DNA of 64,000 nt from assembly GCA_963768025.1 (NCBI GenBank), contig CAVYGM010000005.1, forward strand, positions 153,046 to 217,045. Direction: 5' to 3'. Position numbers and translations under genes: made by a program. The notes under the pieces were generated by a model that was given only the letters and a program-made list of their open reading frames with translations, searched no databases and was not told the origin of the DNA. How positions within the stretch are numbered: the stretch's first letter is position 1; each line of letters starts with the position of its first letter. This stretch comes from CAVYGM01 sp963768025. GTDB lineage: Bacteria > Bacteroidota > Bacteroidia > Cytophagales > Spirosomataceae. This document shows positions 30,338 to 40,068 of this stretch, piece by piece.

Positions 30338-32689
30338 ATGTTTTTTCGATTTTCCGACTTTCTGATTCACTGTCGATTATGGATGGTAAGCGCCGTTCTG
30401 CTTTCCCCATTTGTTCTCAGCGGCCAGCCAGAACCCCAGCATAATCTTCATTTTGACACCCTGGCAAAAAGTTGGGATGAAGGATTACCGTTGGGCAATG
30501 GCACTCTCGGTTCACTGGTTTGGGAAAAAGAGGGGAAGCTCAGATTGTCGCTCGATCGGGCTGATGTTTGGGACCTGCGTCCCATGGCCGGACTTCACCG
30601 CGATGAATTCAGTTTCAAATGGGTACAGGAGCAGGTGCGCAAAAAGGATTACAAGCCTGTTCAACAGTACCTGGATGCACCCTATGACCGGGAGCCTGCA
30701 CCTACCAAAATCCCCGCTGGCGCATTGGAATTCCGTATCCCGAAGGGCGTAACTGTTAAGAAGGCCGGTGTAGGCCTCGCTGATGCAACAGCGAGAGTAG
30801 AGTGGAATAATGGGACTGTCCTCAAAACTTTCGTACATGCGACCATGCCGGTCGGATGGTTCCGGTTCGAGGGTTTAGGAGAAGACCCAGCTCCTGAACT
30901 GATCGCACCGAAATACGCCGGTCAGGCAGATTCAGGCGCGAAGTCCGATCCGGTGGGGGGCGAAGATCTGGCAAGATTGGGTTATAAACAAGGCACCATC
31001 AACCGGAACGCCAATAGCATTACATACAACCAGGAAGGTTGGGGGGGATTCAGGTACGAAATTACGGTACGCTGGAAAAAGATGGGCCAGGGTATCATAG
31101 AGGGCGTCTGGAAGTGTTTCTTCCCATTTCCCAAAGGCAGCCGTTCAACCTGCTGCCAGCATACTTACCCAACAAGCACTGAAAGGAAATTATGCAGCGG
31201 CCCATTCCAGTCATTTAGGGTGGTGGACAAAATTCTGGCAACAATCGTCTATTCAGGTACCTGATCGGGAAATTGAAAAGCAATGGTACCTGGAGCAGTA
31301 TAAATTTGGGTCGGCCGCAAGGCGTGGCGCGCCACCAATATCCCTACAGGCGGTATGGACGGCTGACAACGGAAAAATTCCACCATGGAAAGGGGACTAT
31401 CACCATGACCTCAATACCCGCTCATTTACTGGCCCGCCTACAGCGGTAACCACCTGGAGGAAGCGCTGGGGTACCTCGACCATTTGGACGAAAACAAATC
31501 CAATTACCTTCGGTACACGAAGGAGTACTTTGGAGTGAACGGACTTGCAGTGCCCGGCGTGACCACCCTGAAGGGAACAGAAATGGGTGGATGGATCCAG
31601 TATGCACTTTCACCTACGGTATCGGGTTGGCTCGCGCAGCATTATTATCTGCAATGGCGTTATGGCATGGATAGGGATTTTTTGAAAGACCGGGCGTATC
31701 CCTGGTTCAAGCAGGTATGCCTCTTTTTCGAAGAAATTACGATAAAAAATGAAAAGGGCGATCGGCAACTACCGATGAGTTCAAGTCCTGAAATCCATAA
31801 CAATAGCCTGGAAGCCTGGTTCCCCCAAACGACGAATTACGACCTGGCGATCATGAAATTCACCTTCATGGCTGGCTCTGAACTGGCTATCGCTCTGGAC
31901 GACCAGGAGCAGGCTGTCAAGTGGCGGAAAATTCTTCAAGAGTTCCCAGAGTATGCTTAAACCGCCAATCATGAACTCATGTTTGCGCCAGGTCACCCAT
32001 ACGATGAATCGCACCGGCATTTTTCAAACGTCATGGCCATTCATCCTTTCGGACTTATCAAGTGGGAGGATGGCGAGCAGGCCCAGCAAACGATTAGGAA
32101 TACCATTGCTTTACTGGATAAAGTCGGGCCGGATTTCTGGTGTGGTTCTTCCTATTCCTGGCTCGCCAACCTAAAAGCGCGCGCCAAAGACGGAGCGGGT
32201 GCGCGGGATGCACTGTCCATTTTCGCTAAAGCATTTTGTTTGCCGAACAGTTTTCATGCAAACGGTGATCAGAGCAAATCCGGGCTCTCCAAATTCACTT
32301 ACCGCCCCTTCACCCTTGAAGGCAATTTTGCATTTGCATCCGGTTTGCAGGAGATGATGCTGCAAAGTTACGCCGGATTCATTGAGGTCATGCCCGCCCT
32401 GCCTGCCGATTGGCTGGACGTGGAGTTTACCAACCTCAGGGCGGAAGGGGCGACATTCGTTAGTGCCCAAAAGATAGATGGAAAAATTACCTATATCAGC
32501 CTGAAGGCTGAAAAAGCAGGCGAGGCTTCCCTGATGTTAGCTTCGGATAGTTTTAATATTACCACCTCGAAAGGGACCAAAAAGATTAGTGATGATGGAA
32601 AAATTGTAAAATTCAGCTTCCCGGCCGGTGGGTCGGCCCTTATAACCCGGAGTGGCTTCAAAAGCCCTCAGTTAAAGTCGGGGGAATGA
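30338..32689 (+). CDS. GH95-like fucosidase/galactosidase, frameshifted
   Basis: Exported (alpha/alpha)6-barrel glycosidase of about 780 residues resembling family GH95, whose members release alpha-L-fucose or alpha-L-galactose with inversion. The N-terminal beta domain has WDEGLPLGNGTLGSLVW. The barrel shows ISLQAVWTADNGKIPPWKGD followed by HDLN, the region that supplies the catalytic Asn residues, and FQTTNYDL-like sequence. The C-terminal part has VMPALPADW. Frame changes lie near 31130, 31440 and 31960, and an upstream start at 30320 is non-ATG. Breaks are more numerous than in its neighbours, so real decay is possible. The fucose genes upstream favour a fucosidase, but GH95 versus a sister family is not settled. 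Confidence 0.62.
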
Positions 32690-32730
32690 AAATGAAGCTA
32701 AGATGAACATGGAGGCGCCATAAAGAACAC

Positions 32731-33010
32731 CTAGGTAATAAAATCATGGGAACACACCACAAACCGGTGCTAGGTAATTGCCGGTACGAATAGGGAGTCA
32801 CCCTTGCCAAATTCGGTCACCTCGCCATTCGTTTCAAATGTACCCGATCCGCCGGAAATGACGAGGTAGCACTCGTCCCGTTCGTGGGGAGATTGAGCAT
32901 CCACCTCATGGGGCTTGTACACCTCCACCGACACGTACCAGCTTACGAACAGGGTAACGAACTCTGCACCGGAGTTTGCCAGTCGGTCGAGCGCCTGCCT
33001 TTGTTCAATT
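32731..33010 (-). CDS. Small cupin-domain protein with internal stop
   Basis: A minus-strand frame outside the long-ORF range encodes a compact cupin barrel: WYVSVEVYKPHEVDAQSPHE, RDECYLVISGGSGTF and FGKGDSLFVPA. The HExxxxxPHERDE and later HRF residues resemble the metal-binding positions of single-domain cupins. An in-frame TAG at 32770-32772 interrupts the second cupin motif, and the frame would otherwise end at 32731. No ATG is evident at the 5' end, where it overlaps the DUF1572 gene stop, so the start is unresolved. The function is unknown. Either base-call errors or early decay could explain the stop. Confidence 0.5.
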
Positions 33011-33487
33011 CTGTTCCTCTTCTGCCAAATTCAAGTCCCTTTCCAACTCGTCTTCCGTAAAATGCCTGATCCCTTTCTCCCGCGCGAACTTCAAGGAATT
33101 GTAATCCCCTGACTGGTTCCGCGGGATTGATAGGCTGGTCCACTTTCCCCCCTGGATCATCCGTGCGATGTAGACTATCTGGCCGATATGGTAGGCGTAG
33201 TGCGCCAGTTGTCGGTTGAGGGCTTCGGTAACGGTATGCCCCTCGTTGCGTATGTACACGATGTCATCCAGTCGCTCCTCCCCTATCTCGTTTATGGCCT
33301 CGAACAGGCAACGCCACCCCCAGGTCCCAGTAGGCGAGCCGCTTCCCGCCGGTAGGTGAACCGCGGCTCGAACTCGGCGTCGCGGTTGCGCCAGGTCTTT
33401 ACCCCGTCCGTCGTCAGGAAATCGGTGAAGCGGGAGAGCATGCTGCCCGCCAGGTGGTTGACGACAATGGCTATGCTGGTTGCAACT
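33005..33487 (-). pseudogene. DUF1572 (DinB superfamily) gene, 5' end lost
   Basis: Four-helix DinB-like protein of unknown biochemical role; some relatives are thiol- or metal-dependent enzymes. The C-terminal part is clear: INEIGEERLDDIVYIRNEGH, ALNRQLAHYAYHIGQIVYIA with its metal-type His pair, and WTSLSIPRNQS. Ahead of it, in another frame, SIAIVVNHLAGSMLSRFTDF and WRNRDAEFE are the conserved N-terminal half. Upstream of about 33487 family similarity stops abruptly at a terminal inverted repeat, so the first 40-50 residues are missing. A frame change lies near 33340. It looks interrupted by the small mobile element next to it. Confidence 0.7.
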
Positions 33488-33788
33488 AAAGGAAAGTAAA
33501 AAATTTCCCATCGGTCGCGTAGAATTTTTCATTTCTGGAAACAGCACGAATATTCAATTCTCAGGGCTCAACAATCCTAGTTTTCAGGTTTTGATAAAAT
33601 TTCTGACCGTCAAACGGTTTACACCCAGTATTCGGGCAATGGCCGAGACGGCCACTTTTTTTATCGAGTAGCTTTCGGATATCGTCCTCCTTACCGGTTA
33701 ATTTTGTTTCCTAATTCTGAGAGCCCTGGGGACGTCCCGCACAAAATAAATCTATGCGGCCGATGGGAAATTTTTGACTTTTCTTTAC
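33488..33788 (-). mobile_element. Small transposon relic with about 36-bp terminal inverted repeats
   Basis: Two imperfect inverted repeats bound a 300-bp stretch: 33488-33523 (contains AAAAATTTCCCATCGG, then CGCGTAGA) and 33751-33788 (reverse complement contains AAAAATTTCCCATCGG, then CGCATAGA). Between them only the C-terminus of a serine recombinase is readable. The element abuts the DUF1572 coding sequence where that gene loses its 5' end. I could not identify an unambiguous target-site duplication. It could be an internally deleted Tn3-like unit or a non-autonomous element. Confidence 0.65.
33584..33731 (-). pseudogene. Serine recombinase C-terminal fragment
   Basis: About 48 codons encoding the DNA-binding tail of a resolvase-type serine recombinase: KLTGKEDDIRKLLDKK, then VAVSAIARILGVNRLTVR and NFIKT before the stop at 33584. 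The second block is the helix-turn-helix that binds the crossover site. Two single-base frame changes, one in a run of seven A's, are needed to read it through. The catalytic N-terminal domain with its Ser is absent. It lies entirely within the terminal inverted repeats. Confidence 0.7.
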
Positions 33789-33839
33789 CGAGAACCATTT
33801 CTAGTAATGATCAATTGAACAATACACTTGCTTCTTTTT

Positions 33840-34889
33840 TCAAACCAAATCAATCTTCTTTCTGAGCGACGACTCCCGTTTAATCAGGGTGGGTTTCAGC
33901 ATCACGGTCCGATTGGGTAGGGTGGCCTCACTGTTCATTTGTTCAATCAGGAGTTTGGCCGCCACGCGCCCCATCTCGAAAGCCGGCTGGGCTACACTCG
34001 AAATGGCAGGGGTCATGAGACTCACCAGGGGCTCGTCGTTAAAACCTTCCCCAGGGCTACTTCCTGCGGCACCTGCACGCCCCGCTCTTTCAATGCCAAT
34101 AGCGCTCCGACCGCCAGGCGGTCACTAACCGCAAGGACGCGTCCGGCCAACGGGACGATCCATTAGGTCCAACGTACAGCTATAAGCGTAATCGCGGTCG
34201 AACTCACTGTACACAATCAGCTCGTCTTCCACAGGAATACCGTACTTCTGCAAGGTTTCGGTATATCCGATCATCCGTTGCTGGCTGATCGACAAATTGG
34301 CCGGGCCGGCCAGGTAGGCGATCCAGCAGCTCCCCTGCTGGATCGGGTGCGACACCGCCAGGGAGGCCCCGGCAATATTGTCCAAAATCACTTTGGTGGC
34401 TCCCAGGTCGCTTCCCACGCGGTCGAAAAATACGATGGGGTAACTCTTTTGCAGCAGGCGCTTAAAATGGTCCACGTTGAGAGAGTCGCTCGCGATGGAA
34501 ACAATCAGGCCGTCCACCCGGCTTTTCATCAGGCGCTGCGTATTGACGATCTCGCGGCCGTAGGTTTCATTCGACTGACAAATCATCGCCGTGTAGCCGG
34601 CTTCCAGCGCCATATCGTCCATGCCGCGTACGGCCGTGGAAAAAAAATAGTCCAGGTTAGGCACAATGACCCCCAGGGTGTGGGTGTGCTTTGTTACCAG
34701 GCTCAGGGCAATCTGGTTGGGTTGATAGTCAAGCTTTTCCACCATTTGCAGAACCGATTGTCTTGTTTCGGGATTGACATCCGGCATATCCCGCAGAACC
34801 CTGGATACGGTCGAAATAGAAATATTAAGCTCCCGGGCTATGTCCTTGATCGTTGCCGGTTTATGAGGGTAGTGTCCAGCTCTTGGCAT
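33840..34889 (-). CDS. LacI-family transcriptional regulator, frameshifted
   Basis: Sugar-responsive repressor or activator of about 345 residues. The N-terminal helix-turn-helix is TIKDIARELNISISTVSRVL (residues 13-32), followed by the hinge region and a periplasmic-binding-protein-like sensor domain (LGVIVPNLDYFFSTAVRGM, DGLIVSIASD, FFDRVGSDL). Frame changes near 34130 and 34030 disrupt the distal part of the sensor domain, after which SVAQPAFEMGRVAAKLLIEQM restores the family pattern. It is divergent from the alginate susC, with two LacI-type operators in the 522-bp gap between them. It is therefore the probable controller of the alginate locus, with an alginate-derived ligand. Confidence 0.88.
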
Positions 34890-35067
34890 TTGTATCGGTC
34901 TTTAATTGAACGGTAAATAGCACAATTTTGAGGGAATCTTAAAATATGGCTTTCCTTGATTTTAGGAATAGCGTAAGGGCTTTTAACGCTCCCACTGGTC
35001 TTTACCGTGATTTTGCATAATCATAGGGATATAAAATTAAATTATTTCTATAAAAATAATTTGTAAT

Positions 35068-35103
35068 GAGAACGTTACCGGTAACGTTGCCGGTAACGTT
35101 CTC
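35068..35103 (+). promoter_or_regulatory. Two overlapping LacI-type operators
   Basis: A perfect 18-bp palindrome AACGTTACCGGTAACGTT (35071-35088) overlaps a near-perfect one AACGTTGCCGGTAACGTT (35083-35100) by one half-site, and GAG/CTC extends the whole into a 36-bp near-palindrome. A central CG flanked by inverted half-sites is the classic LacI/PurR operator form. It lies 180 bp before the LacI gene and 310 bp before susC. The rest of the 34890-35411 gap is AT-rich, with a weak TATCTTTA box near 35180 and no other structure that I can see. Confidence 0.75.
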
Positions 35104-35411
35104 GATTCGGAAAAGGGCGTATTTTCGTAAAAAAGATCAAAAAAATAGAGGTAAAAGTCATTTATGGCTGCTATCTTTAAGAAAGGAATCGAGCAGGGTA
35201 GCCTATTAAAAATACTCTAATAATTGTACTTTTCTAATAAATGAGGAATTTTATTTATCCTGATTTAGTTTCCGACACATATGGTCCTCTCCTATATAAG
35301 GATAGGAAGGGTAAACGATAGATAAGTTCAATGTTCCCCAAAACCAGTAAGTCCCGCTCAGACGGAGTACGGATAAACTGAATCAAAAACCAACCCTTTA
35401 ACCTTTGACCA

Positions 35412-38400
35412 ATGAAAGCAAAACTTTTTCACTCACTTCAAACCGCTCCTTTTGGCAGCTTCGATCCTGATGCTGGCGATCGGCAATGGTACGATGGCAT
35501 GGGCGGCCGACACAGTAGTCCAGGGTCGGGTCGCCGACAAGGAAGACAATAGCCCCTTACCGGGGGTCAGTATCATTGTCAAAGGTACCAACACGGGAAC
35601 AATCACCGATGCCAGTGGCAACTACAGCCTGAACGCACCCGAGAATGCTACGTTGGTGTTTAGTTTCATTGGCTACAAAAACCAGGAAATTGCCGTAAAC
35701 GGTCGTAGCAAAATTGACGTAAGCTTAGACATTGACGCCGCATCGCTCGATGAAATAGTCGTAGTTGGGTACGGTACGCAGAAAAAATCACATCTTACCG
35801 GGGCCATATCCAAACTTGAAGGTGCCAATATTGCGGCTATTCAAGCCAATCGTGTTGATGATGCCCTGGCAGGTAAGCTTTCAGGGGTTTTGATTCAAAA
35901 CCAAAGTGGAGAGCCCGGCGCAGATCCACGCATTCAGATTAGAGCAGCAGCTTCTCTCTCAGGTGACTCTAATCCACTTATTGTTGTGGATGGATTTCCC
36001 ATATCGGGTAGCCTGGCTACGGTCAATCCTAATGATATTGCGAGCTTAGAGGTATTGAAAGATGCCGCGTCAGCAGCTATCTACGGATCCAGAGGGGCCA
36101 ATGGGGTCATCCTGGTGACTACCAAAAAAGGAAGTTCAGGCAAAGCAAAATTCAGCTACAACGGATATACGAGCATATCGAATAAGTATGTCAAAGATAT
36201 TGCTATGCTTAAAACAGCTTCTGAATGGGCTGATGAGTTAATGACCGATAAATATGATCTTTCTGGGGTTAATCCACAGCTTAGGGATTACAGAATAAAT
36301 GCTTACAAAAATGCACCCGATGTGGTAAGTATAGAAGATTGGTTATTCAAAACAGGATCTTCCAATAGCCATGACTTAAGCGTTTCGGGTGGCAGTGAGA
36401 ATGTAAGAGCATTTGCCTCGGTTGGTTATTTAAACACCCAGGGTATTGCTCAAAAGCAAGGATTCGAACGATACAATGTTCGTTTAAATGTGGATGCTAC
36501 ATCTATCCAATAGATTCAGTGCCGGGCTAAGTTTCAACGGGAACTACAGCAAGCAGGAAATTTTGCCTACGGATATGCGGGACCTTCTGAGATCGTACAG
36601 CATTAGCCCTATTTACCATACAGATGCTTCTATCAAATTTGTCCAGGATTTGGATGCCCAGCGCAAGGCTTTGGCAGCAGGAGGATTAACCATCGCCAAT
36701 ATGGGCAGAACCTTTGATCAGGACAGAAGGGGTAACTTAGGCAATCAAAGTATTTACACTTTGCAACCTGGCGATGTGGCGCACGATTGGCACTATGGCA
36801 GAAATCTAAATGGTATAGGAGGTACGGGAGATCAAGGCCCTGCGGCTAAGCTTGACAATGCCAAGACAGACCGAAAGAACATACTTTGGTAATGTAAACT
36901 CTTATTTGCAATTCAAGATTCTGGAAGGGTTGAATATCAAGACTTTACTTGGGGCTGATATCAATGATGGACAGGGTTATTTTTACAGGGGTGTATTAGC
37001 GGACCCAACGCACCGCTTTAATCAAACCGCTTTAAATCAAACGGATGTAATAAGAACGTCCGTATTGAGTGAAACTACCTTGAACTATTCTAAAACGGTT
37101 GGCAAAAATGAGATCTCTGCCGTAGCAGGCGTGGAATTTCAGAATTTTTATATAAAAGGAACATCCATAGTAGGCACAAACGTACCACTTGGCTTGCCGC
37201 TCAATTATTCTTTCTTGGCCCCTGCTGATATCAACACCAGACTAAGGGACGAAACGGTATCAAGACAAAGTGTTTTCGGTAGGGTAACCTATGCCTACGA
37301 TGATCGGTATTTAGGATCTTTTTCTTTGAGAAGAGATGGTGATTCCCGGTTTGGAGCGAATAACAGATTTGAGGTTTTTCCGGCATTCTCCTTAGGTTGG
37401 AATGTGCACAACGAAGCTTTCTACAAATCGAAGGTTCTTACCGATCTTAAATTGCGATTCAGCAGAGGATCATTGGGAACTACCTCATTCCTGGGATCAT
37501 ATAGTTCATTGAGTCTTTTACAATCTCAGCCTACCATATTCGGTACGGGTTTCCTGATACCAAGTAATGTTGCCAACCCTGATCTTACATGGCAGAGCAA
37601 TACGGAAACAAATTTCGGTGTGAACTTAGGGTTTCTTCGAAATAAGTTTACGATAGGGGTTGATTATTATACTTCTGATATTGAAGATATGTTGATCAAC
37701 CAAAGTGTATCGGAAGTGTTGGGTACACCGTCTATTGTTCTTAACCGGGGGGATGTAAGGAGCTCTGGGGTAGAGTTTGAATTAGCAGCTATCGTAATTA
37801 ATAAATCAGATTTTAATTGGAGGCTTTCTGGTAATATCTCGTCCGTTAATACTGAAATTACGAGTCTGGGAGACCTGCAATCATTGCCTTATGTAGTGTA
37901 TGGCGGACCTGCCGGTAGAGGACCACAGTTTAGAAATTATGTAGGTGGTCAGGTAGGTGAAATGTGGGGATATGAAACCCTTGGACAAGTGGAATCAAAA
38001 TACATCAATGATCCTACTCAGAATATTGGATTCAGTAGCTCCGAATACTATGTAAAGGATCAAAACGGCGATGGAAAAATAGATCCAGCAGAATGACTAC
38101 GTAAAGTTAGGATCAAACACACCGGATTTTTACTGGGGAATGAATAGTTCATTGACCTACAAGGATTTTGATTTCTCACTCCAATTTCAAGGTTCACAGG
38201 GAGCGGAAGTTTACAATATAGATCCAATCTATTGGGAGTCTCAGTTTGGTGGCAGACTTAAACCAAGCTTTGATGCAGAAAAGGATGGGATAGCTGACCA
38301 CAATAAACAATTTTATCAGGAGGCCAGAAATGCGCACGGCTCCATGATGCAGGACGCTTCCTACATTGCATTGAGGAATATGACCTTGGGATATAACATT

Positions 38401-38619
38401 AATCCTAAATTATCTAACAAAATTGGAATAGCGTCATTGAGAGTGTACGTAGCTGCTACGAACTTGTGGTATAAGATGGCAAAGAATTACACTTCGTTCA
38501 ATCCCGAAGGAGTTGAAATTACCAATACCGGATATTTAGGGCCAACTACCTATGGATACCAGGAAGGAGCAAGTCCGATAGTCAGAAGCTTTACATTGGG
38601 GTTAAATGTTAATTTTTAA
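35412..38619 (+). CDS. SusC/RagA-family TonB-dependent receptor (alginate locus), frameshifted
   Basis: Outer-membrane oligosaccharide transporter of about 1065 residues in five frame segments. The ATG at 35412 begins MKAKLFHSL, and after an indel near 35440 the signal peptide continues (LLLAASILMLAIGNGTMAWA). The carboxypeptidase-regulatory-like domain (VQGRVADKEDNSPLPGVSII), LDEIVVVGYGTQKK, the plug (ALAGKLSGVLIQNQ, LIVVDGF, DAASAAIYGSRGANGV) and the barrel follow. Further frame changes lie near 36505, 36880 and 38093. The C-terminus is TLGLNVNF. From about 35.8 kb the base composition becomes distinctly AT-richer than the first 400 bp. Alginate oligosaccharide import is inferred from PL6 and PL17 downstream. 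Confidence 0.9.
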
Positions 38620-38682
38620 TCATCAGTAAGCAGTTATTTAAACAATTGGATATTGATTTAAGGAACTATAAAAAATAAGAAA

Positions 38683-39996
38683 ATGAAAAATATTTGTGTA
38701 TATATAGTAGCACTACTGGTTTTCACATCCTGTGAAAGTAACCTGAATCAAGTGCCTCCGTTAGAGTCAGAGTCATCCTCTTTAACTTCGTACGCCGAAG
38801 TATTAAATGCCGCCTATCATTATCAGCAACCCACGGCCACACCATTAGCGGTTATGGGTGATTTCAGAGCCGACAATATGTTGATGCGGGAAGCACCCTA
38901 TCCTGCATTTGATAGATTCGATAAGGATTTAGCAGGTGGAGATTTGGTAGAACAGTTTTTCCGTCCTTTTTATAGTAACTTATACAAGTCTATATTGAGT
39001 ACAAATAATGTCATTACAAATTCTACCAATGCCACACAGGTAGGTGAGGCCAAATTTTTACGAGCATTATCTTACTTCAAGTTAGTGAAAGCCTTTGGCG
39101 ATGTGACGATCAACTTATCCGCCTCACCGAGCATTGCCGATAAATCTATCTTAACCCGACAGCCCGCTGCCAAAGTATATGATGAAGTGATTATCCCTGA
39201 TTTTTTAGAGGCTATTGCTGCACTGAACAATGCTAACATAACTACGGGAAGGGCATCTAAAATTGCGGCCCAGGGGATGCTTGCCAAGGTGTATATGCAA
39301 AGAGGTGACTATGCGAAGGCAGCTCCATTGTTGGCCGAAGTTGTAAATTCAGCCACTGCGGCCAAAATCAGCCTGAAACCCAAGTTCTCAGATGTATTTG
39401 GCGAGCTTAATGATTTGAATTCAGAAATTCTTTATGCTACTCGTTTTTCAACATCGATCAATGACCTGTACGCTTTTTCTCAATTTTCGGAATGGTTTAA
39501 AGGTACGGATACTAAATCGCCAACTCCCCTGGATCCAGATTTGACTGCCGCTTTTGATGCAAATCCTGGTGATTTAAGAAAGGACGTAACTATTGATGTG
39601 GCGAATAAGAGAGGCAAGAAATGGGGGAACCTTGACCAGGACTGGATTGAACTTCGATATGCCGACATTCTATTGCTACATGCTGAAGCTTTGAATGAAA
39701 CAGGTAGTCCGGCCGCAACGGTACTCAAAGTGCTGGATCCCATCAGAACAAGAGCTGGACTAAAAGTCCTTGATCCAACCGTTTTGAATACGAAGGAAAA
39801 AGTGAAAAAAGCCATTCTGGATGAAAGAAGATTGGAACTTGCCCTGGAAGGACAAAGATGGTTTGATCTTGTCAGAACGGGAACCGTAGATGCTGAAATG
39901 GGAATGGCTATAAATAAAAACTACTATTTGTTTCCTGTTCCAAATTCAGAAGTCCTGGCAAGTGGTGGAGTTATCACTCAAAATCCAGGATATTAA
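38683..39996 (+). CDS. SusD/RagB-family lipoprotein (alginate locus)
   Basis: Intact 437-residue surface lipoprotein and the partner of the SusC upstream. The lipobox is LLVFTSCES with Cys at about residue 18. The SusD-like N-terminal half contains VGEAKFLRALSYFKLVKAFGD. The RagB half contains ELRYADILLLHAEALNE and RRLELALEGQRWFDLVRTG, and the protein ends in QNPGY. It is shorter than many SusD proteins (500 or more residues), as is common for alginate PUL members. Its sequence is AT-rich like the susC barrel region before it and unlike the lyase gene after it. Confidence 0.93.
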   Translation: MKNICVYIVALLVFTSCESNLNQVPPLESESSSLTSYAEVLNAAYHYQQPTATPLAVMGDFRADNMLMREAPYPAFDRFDKDLAGGDLVEQFFRPFYSNLYKSILSTNNVITNSTNATQVGEAKFLRALSYFKLVKAFGDVTINLSASPSIADKSILTRQPAAKVYDEVIIPDFLEAIAALNNANITTGRASKIAAQGMLAKVYMQRGDYAKAAPLLAEVVNSATAAKISLKPKFSDVFGELNDLNSEILYATRFSTSINDLYAFSQFSEWFKGTDTKSPTPLDPDLTAAFDANPGDLRKDVTIDVANKRGKKWGNLDQDWIELRYADILLLHAEALNETGSPAATVLKVLDPIRTRAGLKVLDPTVLNTKEKVKKAILDERRLELALEGQRWFDLVRTGTVDAEMGMAINKNYYLFPVPNSEVLASGGVITQNPGY

Positions 39997-40028
39997 TTAA
40001 TAGGTTGATTCATTAGAATATTTATAGC

Positions 40029-40050
40029 GGGGGAGGATAAAATCTCCCCC
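40029..40050 (+). terminator. Hairpin between susD and the PL6 gene
   Basis: GGGGGAG (40029-40035) pairs with CTCCCCC (40044-40050) across an 8-base loop, followed by TTTC. It sits 33 bp after the susD stop and 19 bp before the PL6 start. It could end part of the susCD transcript and lower expression of the downstream enzymes. Confidence 0.55.
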
Positions 40051-40068
40051 TTTCAAACTCCCAACAAC

